NCBI GenBank assembly: GCA_964531225.1
Contig: CAZHDB010000002.1
Span: forward strand, 1-64,000
Length of the DNA: 64,000 nucleotides
Direction: 5' to 3'
Source of the DNA: CAZHDB01 sp964531225
GTDB lineage: Archaea > Thermoproteota > Thermoprotei_A > Sulfolobales > Desulfurococcaceae
The notes beneath the pieces were generated by a model. That model saw only the letters and a program-made list of their open reading frames with translations. It had not been told where the DNA came from and did not search any database. Positions within the stretch are counted from its first letter, which is position 1. Each line of letters begins with the position of its first letter. A program made the position numbers and the translations under genes. Below are positions 36,992 to 45,183 of the stretch, one piece after another.

Positions 36992-37150
36992 TTGAAGCTT
37001 AAATGTCCCAAATGCGGATTTATTTTTGACGTTAGTTATTCAAGGGCAGTATCGTGTGCTGGTTGCCCATCGGCTACGTTCGGTAACTGTGGATACGTTA
37101 GATGCCCTCGATGTGGTCATGAATTTCCCTATAGGCCTCGATTCTTCTAA
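36992..37150 (+). CDS. Very small zinc-ribbon-like protein
   Basis: A 52-residue product from TTG 36992 is dominated by cysteines: MKLKCPKCGFIFDV, then SCAGCPSATFGNCGYVRC, then CPRCGHEFPYRP. The arrangement (CxxC, CxxC, C, CxxC) is coherent and conserved-looking, so this is very probably a real gene despite its size. From memory, similar cysteine-rich proteins accompany FeoA/FeoB iron transporters in archaea, but no feo gene is in the window. It precedes another small gene by 21 nt. Confidence 0.6.
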   Translation: MKLKCPKCGFIFDVSYSRAVSCAGCPSATFGNCGYVRCPRCGHEFPYRPRFF

Positions 37151-37171
37151 ATTTTATGAGAGTGCTTCATA

Positions 37172-37363
37172 ATGGATTTAGGAAAACCTGATCCTAATGG
37201 ATACTATGTACTTATATTTAATAGAAAAGTACTTGATGAAATTAAGAGTATCAACGGGATCTTAGTAGAGGAATATGGTGATATAATTATTGTTAGATTA
37301 AAGAGCAGAGCATTAGCTAAAAGGCTATTAGTAAAGTATCGTAATTGTTTGGCTAATTTATGA
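37172..37363 (+). CDS. Small hypothetical protein
   Basis: A 63-residue protein with alternating strand and helix stretches (YYVLIFNRKVLDEIKSIN, then GDIIIVRLKSRALAKRLLV). I recognise no family. It follows the cysteine-rich 52-residue protein by 21 nt on the same strand and probably shares its transcript. It ends six bases before the convergent remains of the frhB-like gene. Confidence 0.45.
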   Translation: MDLGKPDPNGYYVLIFNRKVLDEIKSINGILVEEYGDIIIVRLKSRALAKRLLVKYRNCLANL

Positions 37364-37368
37364 GACTA

Positions 37369-38208
37369 TTATAATACTAGTGTCATATACTTCTGTGCGC
37401 GGATCATTTTAGCTTTTGCCTTTATCTCGATCTCTTCAACAATATGGACAGGGGGTTTCAACAATTCTACATAGCCCTTTTCAGCCGCGTCTTTAAGGTA
37501 TTTTTCAGATTTATTACTACGAGAGATTAATACTGTGAATCCTGGAAATTGTTCGCTAACGCCTGCTGATAAATCAGAAAATATGCCTGTATAATCTGGA
37601 CATACGAGGCATCCGAGTTGCATATACGGTATTGCTTCGCTTAGGATAATCTTCTTTTCTTTATTGTCATATTTAATAACGAGTGTATCGCCTACTATAT
37701 GGATACCACTTACTTGATCTGGATTAATTCCGTATAGTCTATGGAGACTACTTAGGAAAGCTTCTGTAGCAAAAGTTCCTATACAGAATAAACTTACTAT
37801 GAAATGTATTTTACCACTAAAATCTGTCTCTAATACCGGAAATAACTTCATTTGCCATAGGAATTGGGCTTGACAAGGTAGTCCAACCATGGCAACTTTT
37901 TTTAATACTTTCATCACTAAGTGTTTCTTTTAATTTTAATGTAAAGGGTAAGACACTCCATTTCGTTCCTGCAGCTTCTAGTAATTCCTCACGACTGCGG
38001 GCAACAACGATCTCTCCAGTTATACCCTGGTTCTACGTGCAGTCACAATAGCATCAACCACATTATTCTCAATCATGTAAAGTAGTAATGCTGTAACGGC
38101 TCCGCCACTACCGATCCTAGGTCTTCTAATACTTTCATCGCTTGCTCTAGCTAAATATATATTTTTATATTCTCCAAGAGGCTTATCTATTGGTATCGGA
38201 TAAGCCAT
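37369..38208 (-). pseudogene. frhB: F420-reducing hydrogenase beta subunit-like gene (frhB), frameshifted
   Basis: The product resembles FrhB/coenzyme F420 hydrogenase beta family: RPRIGSGGAVTALLLYMIEN in the first part (from ATG 38208), then VAMVGLPCQAQFLWQ and CLVCPDYTGIFSDLSAG in the last. Two frame changes break it. The first is near 38025 (after VDAIVTARRTRV, where ITGEIVVARSREELLEA continues in another frame), the second at a seven-base homopolymer (37897-37903), where SDESIKK should continue as VAMVGLPCQ. It follows frhG- and frhA-like genes that are also broken. Either the operon is decaying or the sequence has indel errors. Confidence 0.75.
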
Positions 38209-38212
38209 TATA

Positions 38213-38909
38213 TTAGATCACCTCCTTTTTAAGAACATGCTTTTGAATAAGAACTTGTGTGAATAGGGGGCATCTAATACAACAAGTACCACATCTAATA
38301 CATTTTTTCAACAATGAGATCTGGATTGCGATCGATCATTTGAAGAGCGTTTGTTGGACAAGAAATAATACAAGCACCACAGCTAATACATAAACCAGTC
38401 AAAACAATCGTATCCAGTAGATCGAATCCACTCAATTTCTTAGCTTTAGCAACACTAGCAAATAAATGTAGGAAATGTCCGCGGCCGCTCTTTATACTAT
38501 TAATTAGTGCAATAAATAAGTTAGGAGCTGGTGGACAACCCGGTATTGCATAGTCTACATTAACAATAGCTGATATAGGTTGAAACGTACGGTGTTCAGG
38601 CCTTGGTTCCTGGCCTCCTCTACAGAATAATAGTGTTATACCGCCAACACTAGCGCATGAGCCATAAGCTATTAATGTATTAACTTTTGAACGAATTCTT
38701 CTTAGAGTATTTACATCTTCAGGTTCATTAATACATATGGGGCCCGTTATAACAGCTATATCATATTCCATATCAATATCTATTTCCCTGAGGTGATGTG
38801 TATATAACTCAGCCATGTTTCTAAGCTCGGGATAGACTCTTAATATAGATAATGGGCAGCCTTCGCATCCACCAAGATCATATACCAATATTTTAGGTTT
38901 CTCTCCCAT
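38213..38909 (-). pseudogene. frhG: F420-reducing hydrogenase small subunit-like gene (frhG), frameshifted near the 3' end
   Basis: The main frame (38909-38295) is a [NiFe]-hydrogenase small subunit: DLGGCEGCPLSILRVYPEL at the N-terminus supplies the first proximal-cluster cysteines, ITGPICINEPED and AYGSCASVGG follow, then AIPGCPPAPNLFI. A first ferredoxin motif CISCGACIISCPTNAL is intact. The second, CIRCGTCCIRCP, is in another frame, reached only by skipping one base of the six-T run (plus strand) at 38303-38308; that frame ends at 38213. FrhG proteins carry exactly such a ferredoxin tail. Upstream overlap spacing with frhA is five bases. Confidence 0.77.
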
Positions 38910-38914
38910 ATACT

Positions 38915-40104
38915 TTACACCTTAATTATATGTGTAGCACACGGAATGCACGGATCATATATCCGGGGTATTGTACTAGCTATAAATGCCGGCAAATTCT
39001 TTGCTGAAGACTCTATATAGGGTATATTGAACATTGTTGGCACTATTATCTTATAACTAGAAACTCTTCCTTCACTATCTAATTCAACAAAATGTATTAG
39101 TGTTCCTCGTGGTGCCTCATACACACCTACTCCACGTCCTCTCTTAAAAACAATAGATCTGCTCTTGGATGGTTCATTAGAATCAACTTGTTCTAAAAGT
39201 TCCATGATACGAAGTAAAGATAGTTCTACTTCAAGCATTCTAGCATACTGTAGTCCCCATAGACTATTATCTTGAAATTCACGATACACCATAAGTCTGG
39301 ATCTAGGTCCAACTTCTACAGCATTATTGCCATAAAGAGCTACTAAACTCGTTGTCTTAGAAACTTCTTTAGGTAGGTTATTACCCCTATATTTTTCGTA
39401 ATGTATAGTGTTTAATTTCTGTAAATTGATGTTATATTTATCACCATAGAATAGATGTGAGGCTAAAGGTTTAGTATCGTACGTCTTAGCCTTTAAAATC
39501 TCTATTTTTCTATTCTGCTTATTTTCATCAGTCAATATCTTCATAATATTACGGTATTTCTCTAAAATATTTGATATATTCTTTAATTGTTCTGATATTG
39601 TTTTTTTTTCAGCAGGTGTTTTACCAAATCCACCAATAACAATATATGGAGGATGAGTAGGCGAGCCCCCAATGCGTGTAATTATATCATTTATCTTATT
39701 CAATAACTTTATCTCTTCAATCAAGAGGTCTTCAAGGTATTCTTTACGTATAATATCCGGTGTGATGAGAATTAAATGAATTAAATGACTTTGCACCCTA
39801 TTAAGTAGTCCAAGAATCTCACGTAAGAGTCTACCATTAGCTGGCGGACTTATTCCTAGAACATCTTCAAAAGCTTCAACAGCTGCTATTCCATGAGCTG
39901 TGTGACATAATCCACAAATCCTCATAACAGCTTCAACTACAAATAAGGGATTCTTACCACGGACTATACGTTCAAATCCTCTACTGGCGCACGAGATATA
40001 AAATAAGCATCTAGAATACGCTCACTATCTACAAATACTAAATATTTAGCTTCTCCACCTAACCTAGCAAGTTCGAAAACAGCTTCCTTTAAACTATTTC
40101 CCAT
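38915..40104 (-). pseudogene. frhA: F420-reducing hydrogenase large subunit-like gene (frhA), frameshifted
   Basis: Both nickel-binding motifs survive, RICGLCHTAH near the start of the long frame and DPCIPCATH at the C-terminus, and EAPRGTLIHFVELD is typical of the family. The N-terminus lies in another frame beginning at ATG 40104 (MGNSLKEAVFELARLGG). A frame change at about 39979-39985 separates APVED from RGFERIVRGKNP. The conserved RIEGH of [NiFe] large subunits appears as RLGGEA, a loss of the key Glu and His. The gene heads the frhA-frhG-frhB operon. The closest intact relative in the window is hydA (40453-41748). Confidence 0.77.
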
Positions 40105-40452
40105 AATCCATTAACCCTTAATATCATATCGTATACAGTAAATATAAATCTTATATGCGTTGTATATACAAAGAAACTTTCATATATTCAGGGTCATGAA
40201 AACGGCATCGTTAATCAGAAAGATAAAGATTACTATGCAAAGCCAATGTGTTTTACCCTGTATGTATATTTTATTTAATCACATTTACGTTCATGAATAA
40301 TATATTCATAGTATTGTTAAAAACTAAAGAAATTAATATATTTCATAGAAAACTGTATAATATTATTAATTACTGATATTAAAAATATTAATAAATTATT
40401 TATGAAAAAATGAATTACTTTTATGAAGCTAAAAATTATTATATTTATAAAA
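40105..40452. other. AT-rich intergenic region between the two hydrogenase operons
   Basis: This stretch of about 350 bases separates the end of hydA from the start of the frhA-like gene and must hold the promoter of the latter. It is extremely AT-rich, especially 40310-40445. I see no open frame, repeat or RNA fold that I can support. Confidence 0.5.
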
Positions 40453-41748
40453 TTAAATGGGAATATAGTGCACTGAACATGATAAACAGGGATCGTAGCT
40501 TCTAACTATTGCCTCTATGTTATGCAATACATCTTCATTTATAGTCGAAGATATGCTAATTACTTTTTTAACATACATGCTTATATATTCTTCAAGATCG
40601 CTTATGAATTGCACCGTTGGCGTAATTATATTAGCATATTTCACTTTATTATTTTCAATAGTATATTCATGTATTAGTACTCCTCGTGGAGCTTCAACAA
40701 CACCTATTCCATGAAACACATCATCTTTGATCTTATATTCTACACTATATGGTCTTGGTTCATATCTTTCAAGTAATTCTATAGACGATGATAGTAATTG
40801 TATTACTTCAATATACTGTGCAAGTATATTGTCAAAGGGACTATATGATGGGAGATTAAGATTTAGTATATCTAATGCCTCTAGTGCCTCCTTCGAAAGG
40901 TTCTTGCTGTTATTATTTAATCTAGCTAGTGCTCCAACAAAATAAGGTTCGTTATTGGATAATAAGGTCTTTTTAGCCGTTGAATAACTAACACTGATTT
41001 CCTTTATTCCCTTTATCAAATTATTCTCAGTAAATATTGGATTATTGTTTAGGGCTATTAGGCCGTGATATAGTGAATAACATTCTTTATTATATAATGA
41101 CATGTAATTAGCTTTCCTGTCAACATAAAGTCTTTCTCTAATACCTTTCTTTTCTATAATTTCTGAAAGGGTATATGCAAAGTTTTTGAGATAATCTTTT
41201 GTCTTCTCTAATTGTTCACTGTAATTCTCAATATCTTTTCTTGGAGGAAGCCATGTAAAGCCCCATGGCACAACATTTCTTCCATGAATACTGTTCCCGA
41301 TAAGTGTTTTAACAATTCTTCTAACAAGATCCCTCATTCTTATGAGTTCTAGAACATGTTGCTTCATTAATGGCTGGAATTCCAGAAAAGACTGGGTATT
41401 AACAATGTCTGGCAAGGAAAGGAAAATTATGTGAATCAAGTGACTATCAATCGTATTTAATTGAAGCAATAGGCTACGTACCATGGTAATGTTTTCTGGA
41501 AGATCGATTTTAAGAGCATTAGATAGTGCCTTTGCTGAGGCAATGATATGGGCTACACTGCATAATCCACATATTCTAGAAGTTAACATTGGCACATCAG
41601 ATACATCTGTTCCCTTTACGAATGATTCGAAGAGCCTAATACCTTCAGTTACTTTAAATAATACCTTAACGTCTCCAGTACTTGTTACATTTACTTCTAT
41701 ACCGCCATGGCCTTCAATTCTTGGAATTTCTTTTATTTCTACCTTCAT
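40453..41748 (-). CDS. hydA: Sulfhydrogenase / NAD(P)-linked [NiFe]-hydrogenase alpha (large) subunit
   Basis: The 431-residue catalytic subunit of a cytosolic group 3b hydrogenase that interconverts H2 and protons with NAD(P)H and can reduce sulfur. EIPRIEGHGGIEVNV at the N-terminus, MLTSRICGLCSVAHIIA (first CxxC Ni ligands, near 58) and SYDPCLSCSVHYIPI at the C-terminus (second CxxC and the maturation His) are intact. VEAPRGVLIHEYTIENN is family-typical. The order beta-gamma-delta-alpha from 44291 to 40453 matches Pyrococcus hydBGDA. ATG 41748 is 25 nt after hydD. Confidence 0.93.
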   Translation of the reverse strand: MKVEIKEIPRIEGHGGIEVNVTSTGDVKVLFKVTEGIRLFESFVKGTDVSDVPMLTSRICGLCSVAHIIASAKALSNALKIDLPENITMVRSLLLQLNTIDSHLIHIIFLSLPDIVNTQSFLEFQPLMKQHVLELIRMRDLVRRIVKTLIGNSIHGRNVVPWGFTWLPPRKDIENYSEQLEKTKDYLKNFAYTLSEIIEKKGIRERLYVDRKANYMSLYNKECYSLYHGLIALNNNPIFTENNLIKGIKEISVSYSTAKKTLLSNNEPYFVGALARLNNNSKNLSKEALEALDILNLNLPSYSPFDNILAQYIEVIQLLSSSIELLERYEPRPYSVEYKIKDDVFHGIGVVEAPRGVLIHEYTIENNKVKYANIITPTVQFISDLEEYISMYVKKVISISSTINEDVLHNIEAIVRSYDPCLSCSVHYIPI

Positions 41749-41773
41749 ATTATATCACCCTCTCTCAAGGAAG

Positions 41774-42505
41774 TCATTCACGTAGATCACCTAATAGCAT
41801 ATGTAGCTTCCTACGTAATATGTCAGGATCGATCTCGATCTCTTTAATTGCCTTTTCAAAAATATCTGTGTCAGCTTCTGTAGCTGGACCCCGGCAACCC
41901 CAGCATGGGGAAGAGTATAGTGGGCATTGGGCTCCACAACCCATCATAGTCAAGGGTCCTAGGCAGAGCTTCCCTTCTTCTAGTAGACATGGTATATTTT
42001 TCTGCCTACACTCATAACAAACTAGTTTGTCTGGGTATCTGATTTTCTTACCCAGTAGTATATTTGTCAATATTTTATAGGCCTCATCAGGATCAGGTGG
42101 GCAACCAGGAATGAAGTAATCTACCTTAATAGCTTTTGTAAGTGATTTTGGCTCTATATGGGGTTCTGCAGGAATATTGTCCTTGTATATTTGTTTTAAC
42201 TCTGTATCCTTAACTAATTTTTTTAAATTATTTACGAATAATATGTAAGAACAAGAACCGTATGCTATAACTAGTTTTGAATTTTCTCTTATTTTCTTAG
42301 CTTTTTCAAGTTCATGTTTCGTCATAATAGATCCCTCGACCAATGCGATGTCGGATTCGACGATACCGGTATAACCTATTATTCTTGATGATACTATTTC
42401 AAATCTATCAAGGAGATCGGGATGATTAACTAAAAGATCTATTAGCGTTGATGAACATCCTTCGCAGCCTGTAAATATATAGTGGGCGAGTTTGAGTTTT
42501 CTCAA
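41774..42505 (-). CDS. hydD: Sulfhydrogenase delta (small) subunit
   Basis: The 243-residue small subunit carries the electron-transfer clusters next to the NiFe site. FTGCEGCSSTLIDLL (near residue 13) and IAYGSCSY and PGCPPDPDEAYKI hold the proximal-cluster cysteines. Cys-rich VCYECRQKNIPCL, GCGAQCPLYSSPCWGC further on bind two more clusters. It overlaps hydG by four bases (42502-42505), indicating translational coupling. Typical length for HydD. Confidence 0.92.
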   Translation of the reverse strand: MRKLKLAHYIFTGCEGCSSTLIDLLVNHPDLLDRFEIVSSRIIGYTGIVESDIALVEGSIMTKHELEKAKKIRENSKLVIAYGSCSYILFVNNLKKLVKDTELKQIYKDNIPAEPHIEPKSLTKAIKVDYFIPGCPPDPDEAYKILTNILLGKKIRYPDKLVCYECRQKNIPCLLEEGKLCLGPLTMMGCGAQCPLYSSPCWGCRGPATEADTDIFEKAIKEIEIDPDILRRKLHMLLGDLRE

Positions 42506-43308
42506 GCTATATCACCTAATTGTAATTGGTCGGCTCTGAATACGGGGCCATCGCGACATACGTAATATCCACTATCAAGTAAGCATGCACCACATTTACC
42601 TATTCCACATTGCATTCTTCTTTCAAGAGAAAAGAATATGTTCTTCTTCGGAATGCCTCTTTTAAGAAGATCCAGATATCCGTAATAGAGCATGACTGGC
42701 GGGCCACATAATACAAATATTGTTTCCTTCTCATCAAAGGTAATCTTATCTATTAGTTTAGTAACGACCCCTACTTCGCCCCTCCATGTTTCATCCGGTT
42801 TATCGACTGTTAAATAGACATCAATTCTTTCTGCCCATGTATCTAGATCACGTTTACGCGGGATATGTTTAGGTGTTCTAGCACCATAGAGTAGCTTTAT
42901 GGAGCCATAGTCTCTATATGAGTTGTAGAAGTACCATAATAGTGATGATACTCCAAATAAGCCTGTGCCTCCAGCAATTATGACTATATCCTTTTTCTTC
43001 CATTCTTCAACAGGAAAGCCGTTCCCATAAGGTCCACGTATGCCAACATAACTTCCTTTCTCTAATCTATGTAGGGCACTTGTTACATCGCCTACGCGTC
43101 TAACTGATACCTCTATGTATTTAGTAATATAGGGCGAGGATGCTATAGCAAATGGAGCCTCTCCATATCCGAAGACCGAGACCATGACAAACATTCCAGG
43201 TTTAAAATTGCTAAACTCCTTAGGCCTCTCTAATCTAAATGTTTTAATTTCGAAAGTTTCATCAATTATATCAAGAATCTTAGTAATAAATGGTTGATAT
43301 ACTATCAC
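42502..43308 (-). CDS. hydG: Sulfhydrogenase gamma subunit (FAD/NAD(P)-binding)
   Basis: The 268-residue diaphorase subunit is of the ferredoxin-NADP reductase type. FEIKTFRLERP begins the FAD domain, APFAIASSPY is the flavin motif, IVIIAGGTGLFGVSSLLW the NAD(P)-binding loop, and RRMQCGIGKCGACLLDSGYYVC the C-terminal [2Fe-2S] site (given in part). It moves electrons between NAD(P)H and the hydrogenase clusters. Overlaps both hydB and hydD by four bases. Confidence 0.92.
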   Translation of the reverse strand: MIVYQPFITKILDIIDETFEIKTFRLERPKEFSNFKPGMFVMVSVFGYGEAPFAIASSPYITKYIEVSVRRVGDVTSALHRLEKGSYVGIRGPYGNGFPVEEWKKKDIVIIAGGTGLFGVSSLLWYFYNSYRDYGSIKLLYGARTPKHIPRKRDLDTWAERIDVYLTVDKPDETWRGEVGVVTKLIDKITFDEKETIFVLCGPPVMLYYGYLDLLKRGIPKKNIFFSLERRMQCGIGKCGACLLDSGYYVCRDGPVFRADQLQLGDIA

Positions 43309-44291
43309 TTTTTACCACCTAATACATCAAGTGGATGTATATCTAATGGACAATTCATAACACATCTACCGCAACCTACACATCCAGGCAGGCTATACCA
43401 TTGCGGAATTATAACAAACTTATGGAGATATCTAAACCTAAAGCGATCTTTCTTAGAAGATCTAAATACTACATCCCCAGCCACTGTAGTAAAGGACTTA
43501 AATATACAGGAATTCCATGTTCTAATCCTTGTCCCAGCCAATGGATCCAATGAACTAATGTGATCGACTATATCGAAACATACACATGTAGGACAAGATG
43601 CTAGACAAGAGCCGCATAGTAAGCATTTACTGGAGTAATCGTTCCATACCTCATCATTAACTTTATGAAATAACTCTATAGTATTAGGGATCGTGTATTT
43701 CTCATTAATTGGAACAGTATCTGCTTTGTCTAGACTTAGTTCCTGTAATATTTTTCTGCCTTTTTCGCTCATAGCTTTTACATAATATCTATCATTTTTC
43801 TCAACTATCCACATATCTCCTGAACCATCCCATGGGATTCGCGTCCCTAATTCCTCACAAAAGCAGTATTCATCGCTTTTTAAGCAGTCATGTATTATAA
43901 TGAATGAATTCATTCTCCTTATAGAATATAATGTATCTTCTGGAGGATTCAATAGTATCTTATCAAGAATAACTATAGAATTCGCATCGCATGGATGTAT
44001 GCCAAAGAAGCATATGTTTGCATTTATAACAGGCTCTGGATTTACTATAGGTTTTCCATTCACGTAACTCCATTTAAGTATGCGCTCGTTAGGGGGTTGT
44101 AAGAAATGTCTTGGATTATTTATCGTCCTTATATAGTTGAGGTCCACTTCATTGAACTCTTGGACATATTCGAGTACATGGTATCCTCTCTCTTTAACCG
44201 GTGCTATAATTCTGTATCCTTTACTTTTTAACAAGTTAAATAGTTCTTCCAGTAAGCTTTCTCCTCCTATATACCAACTGTCGTCATACAT
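43305..44291 (-). CDS. hydB: Sulfhydrogenase beta subunit (iron-sulfur)
   Basis: The 328-residue first gene of the operon codes an iron-sulfur subunit related to anaerobic sulfite reductase subunit A. CLLCGSCLASCPTCVCFD near residue 220 and CVGCGRCVMNCPLDI near 308 are two ferredoxin-type motifs; CFFGIHPCDANSIVILD and CDANS are typical of the family. It links the flavin subunit to the hydrogenase. The region upstream (44292-44386) should hold the operon promoter, between it and the acylphosphatase gene. Confidence 0.92.
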   Translation of the reverse strand: MYDDSWYIGGESLLEELFNLLKSKGYRIIAPVKERGYHVLEYVQEFNEVDLNYIRTINNPRHFLQPPNERILKWSYVNGKPIVNPEPVINANICFFGIHPCDANSIVILDKILLNPPEDTLYSIRRMNSFIIIHDCLKSDEYCFCEELGTRIPWDGSGDMWIVEKNDRYYVKAMSEKGRKILQELSLDKADTVPINEKYTIPNTIELFHKVNDEVWNDYSSKCLLCGSCLASCPTCVCFDIVDHISSLDPLAGTRIRTWNSCIFKSFTTVAGDVVFRSSKKDRFRFRYLHKFVIIPQWYSLPGCVGCGRCVMNCPLDIHPLDVLGGKK

Positions 44292-44386
44292 GTTACATAA
44301 CCATCGATCTTATTTTATAACAGTAATTTTCGAATACTTAAACCACTCATATATTTATGATATAGTATAAACAAAAAAATGTATCG

Positions 44387-44683
44387 TCACCAATGATATC
44401 GTATTCGAAAACTCTTAAATTCTCCACGGTACGGCTCCCACTCAACTACTACTCTTTCTACACGGGCAGCTGGTGGTCCGCGGTGAGCCCATTGTATTAA
44501 TTCTTCAACTTTATCCTTTGGCCCTTCTACAACAGCTTCAACACTACCATCAGGTAAATTCCTAACCCATCCCTTTACACCAAGCCTATCTGCAACTTCC
44601 TTCATAGTTGCTCGGAAAAAGACACCCTGAACCAGCCCATAAATTCTCAAGTGAGCCCTAACCATCTCAGTCAAATTAGTCAC
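44387..44683 (-). CDS. acyP: Acylphosphatase
   Basis: This 98-residue enzyme hydrolyses carboxyl-phosphate bonds in acyl phosphates. IYGLVQGVFFRATMKEVAD contains the catalytic Arg in the VQGVxFR motif, and GWVRNLPDGSVEAVVEGP the catalytic Asn. The frame is open to GTG 44683; TTG 44674 (after GGTGACT) or ATG 44665 would place the start closer to the family norm of about 90 residues. The gene lies upstream of the hydrogenase operon but is separated by about 95 nt. Confidence 0.92.
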   Translation of the reverse strand: MTNLTEMVRAHLRIYGLVQGVFFRATMKEVADRLGVKGWVRNLPDGSVEAVVEGPKDKVEELIQWAHRGPPAARVERVVVEWEPYRGEFKSFRIRYHW

Positions 44684-44751
44684 CGTTCTATAAACTATTC
44701 ATAATAGCATAATATAAGAGATTTAAATCCCTTATCGCCAGATAATTATTT

Positions 44752-44825
44752 GATAGAGATGAGGTATTCTCACGGAATCCGAAATCCATTAGCGAGATGT
44801 GGATGGCCGCAGCCAACTGACTATC
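44752..44825 (+). ncRNA. Candidate box C/D sRNA
   Basis: GATAG (44752-44756) and CTATC (44821-44825) form a terminal stem. Box C is GAGATGA (44756-44762, one mismatch to RUGAUGA); D' is CCGA (44779-44782); C' is GAGATGT (44794-44800); box D is CTGA (44817-44820). Each C-like box is followed by exactly 16 nt before the D-like box, leaving guide segments ending GGAAT and GCCAA next to D' and D. The symmetry, terminal stem and size (74 nt) fit archaeal 2'-O-methylation guides. The targets are not identified. Confidence 0.6.
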
Positions 44826-45183
44826 TTAAACAGCCGTATTCTTATAATCCATATACTCGATAAATTAAAGAATATCTAAATTGGCAAGTTGCTTTATTTA
44901 TTGTTGACGCTTTTCATGAAATATTGATGAATACTAGATAGTAAGGCTAAATTTACTCGGGATAAGGCATTTAAAATTAACTGAAACAAGTATGTCTTCA
45001 AAGGATGTATTATTACCCTACTTTATTCGTTATGGCATTTAGTATGAACGCTATATATGGATATAGGTTTACCTCCGCCTTGGACATAAAAGGATCGTTG
45101 TTTGATTATCGGGGAAGTATTTAAGCGATAAGTATACTATAGTGAATGAACATATTTCATAGTGTTATGAAAGGTGTTCTTGG
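44826..45183. other. Intergenic region upstream of the GlmS paralogue
   Basis: This stretch of about 360 bases follows the candidate C/D RNA and precedes the GlmS-like gene on the plus strand. It must carry the promoter for that gene. I find no open frame or convincing RNA element in it. Confidence 0.5.

Noticed and set aside
44880..45000. C/D-like TTGATGA ... CTGA in the gap before the GlmS paralogue
   Set aside because: The boxes are about 50 nt apart, with no internal boxes and no terminal stem.
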